Below are positions 1 through 7,869 of a stretch of 64,000 nt of DNA, piece by piece. Source of the stretch: an uncultured Phycicoccus sp. GTDB lineage: Bacteria; Actinomycetota; Actinomycetes; Actinomycetales; Dermatophilaceae. A program made the translations under genes and the position numbers. Where the stretch lies: the NCBI RefSeq assembly GCF_947495705.1, contig NZ_CANLZR010000011.1, positions 40,074-104,073 on the forward strand, given 5' to 3'. Position 1 is the first letter of the stretch. Each line of letters opens with the position of its first letter. A model generated the notes under the pieces. That model was not told the DNA's origin. It was given only the letters and a program-made list of their open reading frames with translations, and made no database searches.

Positions 1-602
1 CTCACGTGGAGGGTGTCGGCGCCGTGGAGTGTCCACGCGCCGGCGCCGACCTGCTTCCAGGTGGTGGCGCGGCTGTCCTCCTCGAACCGCCACCAGTCGG
101 CGACGAGGCCGGAGTCCCGTTGCCGGTGCGGACCCGGCGCCGAGACGATGTCGAGCCAGCGGAGCAGGCCCGCGGGCGGGGTGTACGGGGTGTCGGCGAG
201 GTTGTCGCCGTGGACGGTGGCCCAGCCGAGGCGGGTCGTCACGGGCAGCAGGACGGTCGAGATGTCCGAGAAGCCGACGAGCCAGGTCGGATCCGCGGCC
301 GCCAGGGCGTCCCAGTCGAGCAGGTCGATGAGGTCGATCGCGGTCTCCCCGCCCCACGGAGGGACGACGCACCGGATCGCCGGGTCGCACAGCATCGCCG
401 TGAGCTCCGCGGCCCGGACCGCGGCGGGGGCCGAGGTGATGCCGGTGCCGTCCATGGCCGCACCGACGACGACGTCGTAGCCGGCCTCGCGCAGCCAGCC
501 GACGCAGAAGTCGATGCGGTCGGCAGCCGGCCCCGCCACGCCGGACGAGGGTGAGGTCACGCCGATCCGGTCACCGCGTCGCAGGGGGGCAGGGAAACGC
601 AT
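1..602 (-). CDS. LD-carboxypeptidase (peptidase S66 family), 3' part missing
   Basis: Partial gene running off the left edge of the window; about 200 N-terminal residues are visible. S66 enzymes are cytoplasmic serine peptidases that trim the terminal D-Ala from murein tetrapeptides during wall recycling, or hydrolyse amide bonds in MccF-like members. The start is an ATG at 602 reading MRFPAPLRRGDRIGV, the usual S66 opening of basic residues and then GDxIGVxSPSSG. The nucleophile motif GFSDIS places the catalytic Ser at about residue 112, where the family has it, and a PPWGGE motif comes before it. The catalytic Glu and His of the C-terminal half lie outside the window, so completeness cannot be judged. 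It is transcribed away from ssb. Confidence 0.82.
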   Translation of the reverse strand, partial: MRFPAPLRRGDRIGVTSPSSGVAGPAADRIDFCVGWLREAGYDVVVGAAMDGTGITSAPAAVRAAELTAMLCDPAIRCVVPPWGGETAIDLIDLLDWDALAAADPTWLVGFSDISTVLLPVTTRLGWATVHGDNLADTPYTPPAGLLRWLDIVSAPGPHRQRDSGLVADWWRFEEDSRATTWKQVGAGAWTLHGADTLHV

Positions 603-792
603 CACCGCATCGTGCCAGCCCGAGTCCCGGTTCCGCCTGCTGGTTCCGGGCGGTGGGGGAGCGGTCGTCCACAGGTCGTCGCCGGGCAGGCCCCTCGTCC
701 ACAGATCCGCCCGCGGCCGTTGTCGGGGCGCGCGGCGGCGACGAGCGTGGTGCTCGCCGGGCCGGGAGGCGGCCCCGCGGGAGGAGCACACG

Positions 793-1320
793 ATGTACGA
801 GACCTACACGACCGTCCAGGGGCGCCTCGTCGCCGACCCCGTCGTCAAGCAGGGGCGCTACGGGGACTTCACGACCTTCCGGGTCGCGCAGTCCGAGCGG
901 CACCCGGTGCGCGAGGAGCCCGGCCGCTGGGCCGACTCCGAGCCGAGCTTCTACGACGTGTCCGTGTCGCGCGGCGCCGGGGAGAACGCCGCGCGCAGTT
1001 TGCGCAAGGGGCACCCCGTCCTCGTGCACGGGCGGCTGCGGGTGCGCCAGTTCCGGCGCGACGACGGCTCCTACGGCACCGCGGTCGAGCTCGAGGCCTA
1101 CGCCCTCGGTCACGACCTGCGGTGGGGGAGCACGACGTACACCCGCAACGGCGACCTGGCCCCTGCGCTGCCGGCCGGGGACGGCGGCGTCGGCGACCCG
1201 GAGCGGGACCCCTACGTCGTGCTCGACGGCGGGATGGCCCCCGAGTCGACGCCCGGACCCGGCAGAGGGCATGCCGACAGCGGGCCGCTCGTCCCGCCCG
1301 CCGAGGAGCAGGTCGCCTGA
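793..1320 (+). CDS. ssb: Single-stranded DNA-binding protein, tail-less paralogue
   Basis: 175-residue OB-fold protein that coats single-stranded DNA. The N-terminal ~115 residues match the SSB fold: an opening YTTVQGRLVADP strand, a FRVAQSER strand, then FYDVSVSR and KGHPVLVHGRLRVR. The start is the ATG at 793, chosen because a GGAGGAG-like ribosome site lies just upstream and the fold begins at once. The ~60-residue tail is Gly/Pro-rich and ends in PPAEEQVA, so it lacks the acidic Asp-Ile-Pro-Phe-type tip with which the main bacterial SSB recruits repair and replication proteins. It is also not between rpsF and rpsR, where the housekeeping ssb of actinomycetes normally sits. I take it to be an accessory SSB, as in competence- or sporulation-associated SsbB proteins; its specific role is unknown. 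Confidence 0.85.
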   Translation: MYETYTTVQGRLVADPVVKQGRYGDFTTFRVAQSERHPVREEPGRWADSEPSFYDVSVSRGAGENAARSLRKGHPVLVHGRLRVRQFRRDDGSYGTAVELEAYALGHDLRWGSTTYTRNGDLAPALPAGDGGVGDPERDPYVVLDGGMAPESTPGPGRGHADSGPLVPPAEEQVA

Positions 1321-1371
1321 CCACGCCTCCGGGGGCGCCGCCGCGGATTCGGGCCGGGCCCCCGGGCTCGT

Positions 1372-1377
1372 TACGCT
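1372..1377 (+). promoter_or_regulatory. -10 box of ettA, leaderless
   Basis: TACGCT fits the actinobacterial TANNNT -10 consensus and is separated from the ettA ATG by 6 bases. Transcription should start at or next to the A of the start codon. No Shine-Dalgarno sequence is present, which agrees with leaderless initiation. Confidence 0.55.
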
Positions 1378-1383
1378 GGGCCC

Positions 1384-3066
1384 ATGCCCGAGTTCATCTA
1401 TGTGATGTCGCGTGCCCGCAAGGCGCACGGCGACAAGGTCATCCTCGACGACGTCACCCTGTCGTTCCTGCCCGGCGCCAAGATCGGCGTCGTCGGCCCG
1501 AACGGTGCCGGGAAGTCGTCGGTGCTGAAGATCATGGCCGGCCTGGACCAGCCGTCCAACGGCGAGGCGCGCCTCACCCCGGGCTACACCGTCGGCATCC
1601 TCATGCAGGAGCCCGAGCTCAACGAGGAGAAGACGGTCCTCGGCAACGTCGAGGAGGGCGCGGGCGAGATCAAGGCCAAGCTCGACCGGTACAACGAGAT
1701 CTCGGCCGAGATGGCCGAGCCCGACGCCGACTTCGACGCCCTGATGGCCGAGATGGGCCAGCTCCAGGAGGCCATCGACGCCGCCGACGCCTGGGACCTC
1801 GACTCCCAGCTCGAGCAGGCCATGGACGCGCTGCGCTGCCCCCCGCCGGACGCCGACGTCACGGTCCTCTCCGGCGGTGAGCGCCGCCGGGTGGCCCTGT
1901 GCAAGCTGCTCCTGCAGAAGCCGGACCTGCTGCTGCTCGACGAGCCGACGAACCACCTCGACGCCGAGTCCGTGCTGTGGCTCGAGCAGCACCTCGCGAA
2001 CTACGCCGGCGCCGTCGTCGCCGTCACGCACGACCGGTACTTCATGGACAACGTCGCCGAGTGGATCCTCGAGCTGGACCGCGGCCGGGCCTACCCCTAC
2101 GAGGGCAACTACTCGACCTACCTCGAGAAGAAGCAGGCCCGCCTCCAGGTCCAGGGCAAGAAGGACGCCAAGCTCTCCAAGCGCCTCGCCGAGGAGCTCG
2201 AGTGGGTCCGGTCCAACGCCAAGGCCAAGCAGACCAAGTCCAAGGCACGCCTCCAGCGGTACGAGGAGATGGCGGCCGAGGCCGACCGCACCCGCAAGCT
2301 CGACTTCGACGAGATCCAGATCCCGCCGGGCCCGCGCCTCGGCAGCAAGGTCATCGAGGTCACGAACCTCACGAAGGGCTTCGGCGACCGCGTCCTCATC
2401 GAGGATCTCTCGTTCACTTTGCCGCGCAACGGCATCGTCGGGGTCATCGGGCCCAACGGGGTCGGCAAGACCACCCTGTTCAAGACGATCGTGGGCTTGG
2501 AGGAGGCCGACGGCGGGTCCGTCACCGTCGGCGAGACCGTGAAGATCTCCTACGTCGACCAGAGCCGCGGCGGCCTCGACCCGAACAAGAACCTCTGGGA
2601 GACCGTCTCCGGCGGCCACGACTACATCAACGTCGGCCACGTCGAGATCCCGTCCCGGGCGTACGTCAGCCAGTTCGGGTTCAAGGGCCCGGACCAGCAG
2701 AAGAAGGCCGGGATCCTCTCCGGCGGCGAGCGCAACCGGCTGAACCTCGCGCTCACCCTCAAGGAGGGTGGCAACCTCCTGCTGCTCGACGAGCCGACGA
2801 ACGACCTCGACGTCGAGACCCTCGGCTCGCTCGAGAACGCGCTCCTGGAGTTCCCCGGCTGTGCCGTCGTCATCAGCCACGACCGGTGGTTCCTCGACCG
2901 GGTCGCGACCCACATCCTGGCCTACGAGGGCACCGACGAGAACCCGGCGCGCTGGTACTGGTTCGAGGGCAACTTCGACTCCTACGAGAAGAACAAGGTC
3001 GAGCGCCTCGGCGAGGACGCGGCCCGCCCGCACCGGGTCACCTACCGCAAGCTGACCCGCGACTGA
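1384..3066 (+). CDS. ettA: Energy-dependent translational throttle protein EttA (ABC-F)
   Basis: 560-residue ABC-F ATPase that binds the ribosomal E site and gates entry into elongation according to the ATP/ADP ratio. There are two ABC domains: the first has Walker A GPNGAGKSS at residues 39-47, signature LSGGE and Walker B LLLLDEPTNHLD; the second has GPNGVGKTT, LSGGE and LLLLDEPTNDLD. Between them is the charged linker rich in Lys, Arg and Glu that contacts tRNA. The second domain's conserved VISHDRWFLDR and the C-terminal YEGN/FEGN motifs are typical of EttA rather than Uup or resistance ABC-Fs. Length agrees with the family (~555-560). It is monocistronic, with a leaderless promoter immediately before the ATG. 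Confidence 0.95.
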   Translation: MPEFIYVMSRARKAHGDKVILDDVTLSFLPGAKIGVVGPNGAGKSSVLKIMAGLDQPSNGEARLTPGYTVGILMQEPELNEEKTVLGNVEEGAGEIKAKLDRYNEISAEMAEPDADFDALMAEMGQLQEAIDAADAWDLDSQLEQAMDALRCPPPDADVTVLSGGERRRVALCKLLLQKPDLLLLDEPTNHLDAESVLWLEQHLANYAGAVVAVTHDRYFMDNVAEWILELDRGRAYPYEGNYSTYLEKKQARLQVQGKKDAKLSKRLAEELEWVRSNAKAKQTKSKARLQRYEEMAAEADRTRKLDFDEIQIPPGPRLGSKVIEVTNLTKGFGDRVLIEDLSFTLPRNGIVGVIGPNGVGKTTLFKTIVGLEEADGGSVTVGETVKISYVDQSRGGLDPNKNLWETVSGGHDYINVGHVEIPSRAYVSQFGFKGPDQQKKAGILSGGERNRLNLALTLKEGGNLLLLDEPTNDLDVETLGSLENALLEFPGCAVVISHDRWFLDRVATHILAYEGTDENPARWYWFEGNFDSYEKNKVERLGEDAARPHRVTYRKLTRD

Positions 3067-3095
3067 CCACCCGCTGCCGGGGGCCGCGTCGCGGC

Positions 3096-3101
3096 TAGGG
3101 T
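3096..3101 (+). promoter_or_regulatory. -10 box of the glycosyltransferase-epimerase operon
   Basis: TAGGGT lies 7 bases before the GTG at 3109. This makes 3109 the probable leaderless start, because an alternative GTG at 3100 overlaps the -10 box itself. Confidence 0.5.
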
Positions 3102-3108
3102 GTCCGGC

Positions 3109-4122
3109 GTGGAGAGCGAGACCGGCGGGCCCGAGCCGCACCGTGTGTCCGTCGTGGTGCCCGTCTACCAGGGCGCACGGACCCTGCCGGCCGTCGTCGC
3201 CGAGCTCGCCGCGTCGACGGTGCCCCGCAGCACGCCGGGCGGGCGCGCCTACGTCGTCGAGGAGGTCGTCCTCGTCGACGACTGCGGCCCCGACGGGTCG
3301 GACGCCGTCATCCGGCGGCTGGCGGCCGAGCACGACTGGGTCCGTCCGGTCTGGCTGAGCCGCAACTTCGGTCAGCACGCGGCGACGCTCGCGGGCATCT
3401 CGGCCTCCGGTGGGGAGTGGGTCGTGACGATGGACGAGGACGGCCAGCACGACCCCGAGCACATCGGGACGCTCCTGGACACCGCGATGGCCGAGCAGGC
3501 CGACCTCGTGTACGCGCGACCGACGAACCCCCCGCCGCACGGGGCCGGCCGCAACCTCGCCTCCCGGTCGGCGAAGTGGCTCGTCTCGAAGCTCGCGCGG
3601 GGCGCGCGCGCCGCCGACTTCAACAGCTTCCGGCTCGTCCTCGGCGAGGTCGCCCGCTCGGTGGCCGCCTACGCCGGACCGGGCATCTACCTCGACGTCG
3701 CCATCTCGTGGGTCGCCCGGCGGGTCACGACCGCGCCGGTCCCGATGCGCGCCGAGGGCGACCGCCCCTCGGGGTACGACGTGCGGCGGCTCGTGTCGCA
3801 CTTCTGGCGTCTCGTGCTGTCCAGCGGCACGACACCCCTGCGCTGGGTCAGCCTCACCGGGGCGGCCGCGATCGTGCTGGCCCCGCTCATCGCGGTCGTG
3901 CTCGTCGTGGGCCGGGCCACCGCGCGGTGGGACGCGCCCGGCTGGACCTCGACGATGGTCCTGCTCATGGCCGCCACCGGCGCGATCCTCTTCGCCCTCG
4001 GGGTCATCGCCGAGTACGTCGGGATGGCCGTCAACATGGCGATGGGCAAGCCGCTCTACCTGCCCGTCCGGGACCGGCTCGACGGGCCCCTCGGGCGCGA
4101 GCGCGCCGGCGAGGAGGCGTGA
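3109..4122 (+). CDS. Family 2 glycosyltransferase with two C-terminal membrane helices
   Basis: 337-residue polyprenyl-phosphate-type GT2 enzyme. It should transfer a sugar from a nucleotide donor to undecaprenyl (or similar) phosphate at the inner face of the membrane. The GT-A fold is visible as VSVVVPVYQGARTL near the N-terminus, VLVDDCGPDGS (nucleotide binding), and the metal-binding acidic motif in VVTMDEDGQHDPEH at about residues 107-117. Two hydrophobic helices follow near residues 245-270 and 280-305, the ArnC/GtrB/DPM layout. The stop overlaps the start of the epimerase gene by 4 bases (GTGA), so the two are translationally coupled. The acceptor and sugar cannot be told from sequence; a role in surface glycan assembly fits the neighbours. 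Confidence 0.85.
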   Translation: MESETGGPEPHRVSVVVPVYQGARTLPAVVAELAASTVPRSTPGGRAYVVEEVVLVDDCGPDGSDAVIRRLAAEHDWVRPVWLSRNFGQHAATLAGISASGGEWVVTMDEDGQHDPEHIGTLLDTAMAEQADLVYARPTNPPPHGAGRNLASRSAKWLVSKLARGARAADFNSFRLVLGEVARSVAAYAGPGIYLDVAISWVARRVTTAPVPMRAEGDRPSGYDVRRLVSHFWRLVLSSGTTPLRWVSLTGAAAIVLAPLIAVVLVVGRATARWDAPGWTSTMVLLMAATGAILFALGVIAEYVGMAVNMAMGKPLYLPVRDRLDGPLGRERAGEEA

Positions 4123-5078
4123 GCGCCGACCTCGCGCCGCTCGCCTGGGTCGTGGGCGCCGGGGGCCTCGTGGGCCGCCACCTCGTCACGGCCCTGCGCC
4201 GGGACGGCTGGGAGGTGCGCACCTGCAATGTCCCCTGGGACGACGAGGCCGCGGCGTCGGCGGTGCTGGCCGAGGAGTACACCCGGTTCAGCGCGGACCG
4301 GGCCGGGCGCCGGTGGCTCCTCGCCTGGTGTGCGGGGGCGGGCGTCGTCGCGACCTCCGAGGAGGCGCTGGCCGGCGAGCTCCGCGTCTTCGAGCGGTTC
4401 GTGGGGCTGCTCGGCAGCGACGCCGCGGCCGACGACGACGGCGTCGTGTTCCTCGCGTCCTCCGCCGGTGGCCTCTACGCCGGCTCGTCGCGCCCGCCCT
4501 TCACCGAGCGCACCGCACCCGCCCCGCTCGTTCCGTACGGGCGCACGAAGCTCGCGATGGAGCGCGTCCTCACGGACGCGGCCGCCCGGACCGGGGTGCG
4601 GGTCGTCCTCGGCCGGCTCGCGAACGTCTACGGGCCCGGGCAGACGCTCGGCAAGCCGCAGGGCCTGCTGTCGCAGCTGTGCCTGTCCGACGCGACGACC
4701 CGCCCGCTGCCGGTCTTCGTCTCGCTCGACACGATCCGGGACTACGTCTTCGTCACCGACCTGGCCCGGATGATCGTGCGCTGTGCCGAGCTGGCCCGCG
4801 CCGCCGCGCCCGGGTCCGCCGTCGTCAAGGTCCTGGCCTCCGGGCGTCCCGTCACGGTCGGCCATCTCGTCGGTGAGGCGCGCCGGGTGTTCCACCGGCC
4901 GCTGCGGACAGTGACGGTGCCGGGTGGGCGGGGGCAGGTGCTCGACCTCCGGCTGGGGTCGGTGCGGTGGACCGAGGTCGACGCGCTCGCCGCCACCCCG
5001 CTCGCGGCCGGGCTCGCGGCGACCGCCGCCGACGTGCGGGCCCGGGTCGTCGCCGGGGGACCGCTCGACCGGCGCTGA
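4119..5078 (+). CDS. NAD-dependent epimerase/dehydratase family protein
   Basis: 319-residue extended SDR. The N-terminal dinucleotide-binding motif is GAGGLVG at residues 13-19. LASSAGGLY holds the active-site Ser, and the catalytic pair appears as YGRTK (YxxxK), followed by the family's RLANVYGPGQ and RDYVFVTDLARM motifs. Such enzymes epimerise, dehydrate or reduce nucleotide sugars in the cytoplasm. The GTG start overlaps the preceding glycosyltransferase stop, so the product probably makes or modifies the sugar that enzyme uses. The substrate is not predictable. A methyltransferase gene ends 10 bases away on the other strand. Confidence 0.85.
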   Translation: MSADLAPLAWVVGAGGLVGRHLVTALRRDGWEVRTCNVPWDDEAAASAVLAEEYTRFSADRAGRRWLLAWCAGAGVVATSEEALAGELRVFERFVGLLGSDAAADDDGVVFLASSAGGLYAGSSRPPFTERTAPAPLVPYGRTKLAMERVLTDAAARTGVRVVLGRLANVYGPGQTLGKPQGLLSQLCLSDATTRPLPVFVSLDTIRDYVFVTDLARMIVRCAELARAAAPGSAVVKVLASGRPVTVGHLVGEARRVFHRPLRTVTVPGGRGQVLDLRLGSVRWTEVDALAATPLAAGLAATAADVRARVVAGGPLDRR

Positions 5079-5087
5079 CCTCGCGGC

Positions 5088-5816
5088 TCAGGCGGGACGG
5101 GTGGCGGCGAGGAAGACCGAGGACCCGAACGGCAGGTCGCGCCGGGTCAGGACGGCCCGGTCGAGGCGGCACAGGGCGGTCAGGGCGGTGTTGACGACCG
5201 GAGGCACCCGCGGCACCTGCACGATGTCGACCGGCCCGTCGGCCCGGCGCCGCCGGATCCTGCGGCCGAGCCGCTCGGCCGCGAACAGCGGGAAGACGGT
5301 GGCGAAGCCGTAGGTGGCGCGGTCGACGCGGAACCCGGCCGCGGTGACGGCCTCGACCGCACGGCGGCGGGTGTAGCGCCGATGGTGGCCGTTCGCGACG
5401 TCGAAGTCGCTCCAGGCCCAGGCGTAGGCGGGGACGGACAGGAGGAACGAGCCCCCCGGTCGCAGCACCCGACGGACCTCGGCCAGCGCCGCCTCCTCGG
5501 GGGCGCAGTGCTCGATGACGTCGAAGGCGGCCACGGCGTCGAAGGTGCCGTCGGGGAACGGCAGGGCGAGCGCCGATCCGCAGACTCCGCTCGAGTCCAG
5601 CCCGCGGGGGTCGATGTCGAGGGAGACGGTGCGGGCGGCCGCCGCGCGGAACCACCCGGCGCTCGGCCCGTCGGCGCTGCCGATGTCGAGGGCGAGGCCC
5701 GCGCCGCCGACATGGCGGTGCAGCGCGGCCTCCAGGAGGTCGGAGCGGGCGACGTACCACCAGTAGTCGGAGACGGCGATCGAGGCCGAGCCGCCGTGGC
5801 CTTGCGTCGCTGTCAC
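5088..5816 (-). CDS. Class I SAM-dependent methyltransferase
   Basis: 242-residue Rossmann-fold methyltransferase. SAM-binding motif I reads LALDIGSADGPS near residues 42-53, the acidic end of strand 2 is VSLDIDP, motif IV is FDAVAAFDVIEH, and the post-motif VLRPGGSFLLSVPA is typical of the Methyltransf_11 group. The start is a GTG at 5816 that overlaps the upstream O-antigen-ligase-like gene's stop codon (GTGA), so it is translated as the second gene of a two-gene operon. The C-terminus is basic (RRIRRRRADG) and may associate with membrane. The substrate is unknown; the glycan context suggests a sugar or lipid-linked intermediate. Confidence 0.85.
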   Translation of the reverse strand: MTATQGHGGSASIAVSDYWWYVARSDLLEAALHRHVGGAGLALDIGSADGPSAGWFRAAAARTVSLDIDPRGLDSSGVCGSALALPFPDGTFDAVAAFDVIEHCAPEEAALAEVRRVLRPGGSFLLSVPAYAWAWSDFDVANGHHRRYTRRRAVEAVTAAGFRVDRATYGFATVFPLFAAERLGRRIRRRRADGPVDIVQVPRVPPVVNTALTALCRLDRAVLTRRDLPFGSSVFLAATRPA

Positions 5817-7048
5817 CGCGTCAGGGTACCCAGCGCGGCCGGGGACTCCGTCGGGGTGTCCGGTGGCGGGGGCTCCGCCGCGCGGCGGGCCGCCATCGCA
5901 CCGAGCAGGCCCGCGCCCAGGGCGAGCATCCCGGTCGTGGTCCCGAAGACCTCACCGAGCCGGAGGGCGCACACGAGCACCGCGACGTTGGCGGCTTCGG
6001 CGGCGGCCCAGGTCCGGGTGGCCCGGCCCGGGCGCAGCAGGCCCACGCCGACGAGAAGGGTCACGGCGACGTACGCGACGGCGAGCACCCAGCCGCCTTC
6101 GACGAAGGCGCTCCAGTACGAGTTGTGGAAGAGGAAGGTGCGGCCGTCGAGGAACACGTACGCCGAGCCGAGGCCCTGCCCGGGCCACGGGGTGTCCTCG
6201 ACCTTGCCGCTGGACGCGGCGTCGATGCGCTGCCGGAGCGCGTCGGTGCCGTCCCGGTTGGCGAAGACCCCGACGCGGGCGTAGCGGGTCTCGATGACCT
6301 GGATGGCGGCGGCGAGGACCGCGGCCAGCGCGAGCCGGCCGAACCGCCCCAGGTGTGGCCGCAGGAGCAGCCAGGCGATGCCGCAGGCGAGCGCCGCGAT
6401 CGACGTCCGGGACCCTGTCGTCCACACGAGCCACGAGGTGGCGGTGAGGATGACCAGCTGCGAGGAGGTCCGCTGGGTGAGGCCGACGAGGAGCAGACCG
6501 GTGACCGTGTACGCGAGTCCGGCCACGTTCTTGTCGAGGAGGAACCCCGAGAGGTAGTCGCCGTACGGGGTGGGCGCCAGGCCGGCCTCGAAGAGGGCGG
6601 CGTTGGCAGCGAGCCCGGCCGCCAGTCCCCGGACGAAGGAGGGGTAGTGGATGCGGCCGGACACGACGACGAGGAGGAAGGCCATGACGAGGACGAGCCG
6701 CAACGCCCGCCGGGGCCAGCCGTTGATGGAGTCGTCCGGCGTCGCGATGCTCACGGCGACGGCGAACGCGAACACGGTGAGCATGAGCGGCACGAACCAG
6801 CCCAGCCGGTAGGGGGCTCCGGTCAGGTGCCGCACCGGGCGCCGGGTCGCCCCGACGGCGACCGTCACGGCGAGGACGAGGAGACCGACGGAGAGCCCGT
6901 TCGGGAACCACGACGGGGTGACGGCGACGAGCGCGAACGCGCCGAGCAGGGCGTCGACGACCCGAGTCGGCTCGGCCGCGGGCCGGTCGAGCACCACGTC
7001 GCCGCCGGGCGGGGACGCCACCGGCGTGCGGGTGCGGGGCTCGGTCAC
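5813..7048 (-). CDS. O-antigen ligase / Wzy-type polytopic membrane protein
   Basis: About 411 residues with ten or more hydrophobic helices spread over the whole length. A long extracytoplasmic loop carries TTGSRTSIAALA, the Ser-Arg-Thr/Gly signature of the Wzy_C ligase/polymerase superfamily. These proteins join lipid-linked glycan units at the outer face of the membrane. Start choice: the frame stays open well upstream, but that part is low-complexity Pro/Ser/Arg. A -10 box TACAGT (7061-7056) sits 7 bases before the GTG at 7048, so 7048 is taken as a leaderless start. It forms an operon with the methyltransferase by a 4-base overlap, and faces the glycosyltransferase/epimerase operon. Confidence 0.75.
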   Translation of the reverse strand: MTEPRTRTPVASPPGGDVVLDRPAAEPTRVVDALLGAFALVAVTPSWFPNGLSVGLLVLAVTVAVGATRRPVRHLTGAPYRLGWFVPLMLTVFAFAVAVSIATPDDSINGWPRRALRLVLVMAFLLVVVSGRIHYPSFVRGLAAGLAANAALFEAGLAPTPYGDYLSGFLLDKNVAGLAYTVTGLLLVGLTQRTSSQLVILTATSWLVWTTGSRTSIAALACGIAWLLLRPHLGRFGRLALAAVLAAAIQVIETRYARVGVFANRDGTDALRQRIDAASSGKVEDTPWPGQGLGSAYVFLDGRTFLFHNSYWSAFVEGGWVLAVAYVAVTLLVGVGLLRPGRATRTWAAAEAANVAVLVCALRLGEVFGTTTGMLALGAGLLGAMAARRAAEPPPPDTPTESPAALGTLTR

Positions 7049-7055
7049 GCGGGCC

Positions 7056-7061
7056 ACTGTA
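7056..7061 (-). promoter_or_regulatory. -10 box of the ligase-methyltransferase operon
   Basis: TACAGT on the minus strand lies 7 bases before the GTG at 7048. It fits a leaderless start and supports the shorter reading of the gene. Confidence 0.5.
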
Positions 7062-7121
7062 CGGCGGGCGGGTGCCGGGGACCGGGACGATCGGGGAGTC
7101 CCGGCGGCGGGGTCGGCCGGG

Positions 7122-7790
7122 TCAGCCGGTGCGCCGGACGAGCCGGACGGCGAGCTCGCCGTACTCGGCCTCGATGGCCTCGGGAGTCCTCCGGGCGCCC
7201 GGCACGTACCACCGGGCGACGTCGATGGCCATGGACAGCAGCGCCAGCGCGGTGGTCCGCACGTCGTCGACCTCGAACTCGCCGGACGCGACACCGTCGC
7301 TCAGGACGTCGGCGACGACGTGGTCGATCTCCTTGCGCAACCCGAGGACCTCCACCTGGTGGTCCTCGCTGAGGTGGCGGAACTCGAACTGGACGATGCG
7401 ACCCAGCTGGTGGTGCTCGGCGTGCCACCGCGAGAACCCGCCGATGATCGCGCGCAGGGCCTCGGTGGCCGTCGCGGCGTCGCGGGACGCCTCGACGAGC
7501 AGGTCGCGAGCGCGGGCATGGCCGCGGCGGCTCAGCTCGAAGAGCAGGATCTCCTTGGACGCGAAGTGGACGTAGACGCCGGCGGGGGAGAGGCCCGCCC
7601 GGGACGCGATGTCCCGCGTGGTCGTGGCCGGGAACCCGTTCGCGGCGAACGCGTCGGCGGCGGCGAGCATGATCCGGACGGCGGTGTCGGACGCGTCGGT
7701 GCCGCCGCCCGGGCGCCCGCCCTCGGGGGCGATGGCGGCGAGGACGGCGCTCTCGGTGAGCGGTGTGGTGCTCGGCACGGTTGACAGCAT
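7122..7790 (-). CDS. TetR/AcrR family transcriptional regulator
   Basis: 222-residue TetR-type repressor. The N-terminal helix-turn-helix is clear: AADAFAANGFPATTTRDIASRAG, then LSPAGVYVHFASKEILLFEL at about residues 43-85. The all-alpha C-terminal ligand domain matches the KstR/FadR-like group that controls lipid genes in actinomycetes. The ATG at 7790 faces an acyl-CoA dehydrogenase gene across a 79-base intergenic region holding a perfect inverted repeat (7806-7825). This gives the usual layout of a repressor controlling itself and its divergent neighbour. An acyl-CoA is the likely inducer by family precedent; this is inferred. Confidence 0.9.
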   Translation of the reverse strand: MLSTVPSTTPLTESAVLAAIAPEGGRPGGGTDASDTAVRIMLAAADAFAANGFPATTTRDIASRAGLSPAGVYVHFASKEILLFELSRRGHARARDLLVEASRDAATATEALRAIIGGFSRWHAEHHQLGRIVQFEFRHLSEDHQVEVLGLRKEIDHVVADVLSDGVASGEFEVDDVRTTALALLSMAIDVARWYVPGARRTPEAIEAEYGELAVRLVRRTG

Positions 7791-7805
7791 GCCGCACCCG
7801 GGTCA

Positions 7806-7825
7806 GACTAAGCAAGCGCTTAGTC
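7806..7825. promoter_or_regulatory. Palindromic operator between tetR and acyl-CoA dehydrogenase
   Basis: Two perfect 8-base arms, GACTAAGC and GCTTAGTC, are separated by 4 bases (AAGC). The site is unusually A/T-rich for this genome. On the minus strand it contains TAGTCT-like -10 sequence for the regulator. Its position between divergent genes and its size fit a TetR dimer site. Confidence 0.8.
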
Positions 7826-7869
7826 AATGCGGCGTCGTCGCCGCACCCGCGACCGCTCGAGGAGCCCCC

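Noticed and set aside
665..704. TCGTCCACAG twice, 30 bases apart, upstream of ssb, resembling DnaA boxes
   Set aside because: The match to TTGTCCACA is partial, the same string occurs elsewhere in this GC-rich sequence, and there is no A/T-rich element or dnaA/dnaN nearby.
3100..3108. GTG at 3100 as the start of the glycosyltransferase
   Set aside because: It overlaps the TAGGGT -10 box; the GTG at 3109 fits a leaderless start.
571..3801. A 1076-codon open frame on the minus strand across ssb, ettA and the glycosyltransferase gene
   Set aside because: It is antisense to clearly real genes, is composed of low-complexity Arg/Val/Gly/Leu, and has no recognisable domain. Such long antisense frames are a by-product of GC-rich third codon positions.
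7049..7294. N-terminal extension of the O-antigen-ligase-like protein
   Set aside because: About 80 residues of Pro/Ser/Arg without conservation-like features lie opposite the TetR gene; a -10 box stands just before the GTG at 7048.
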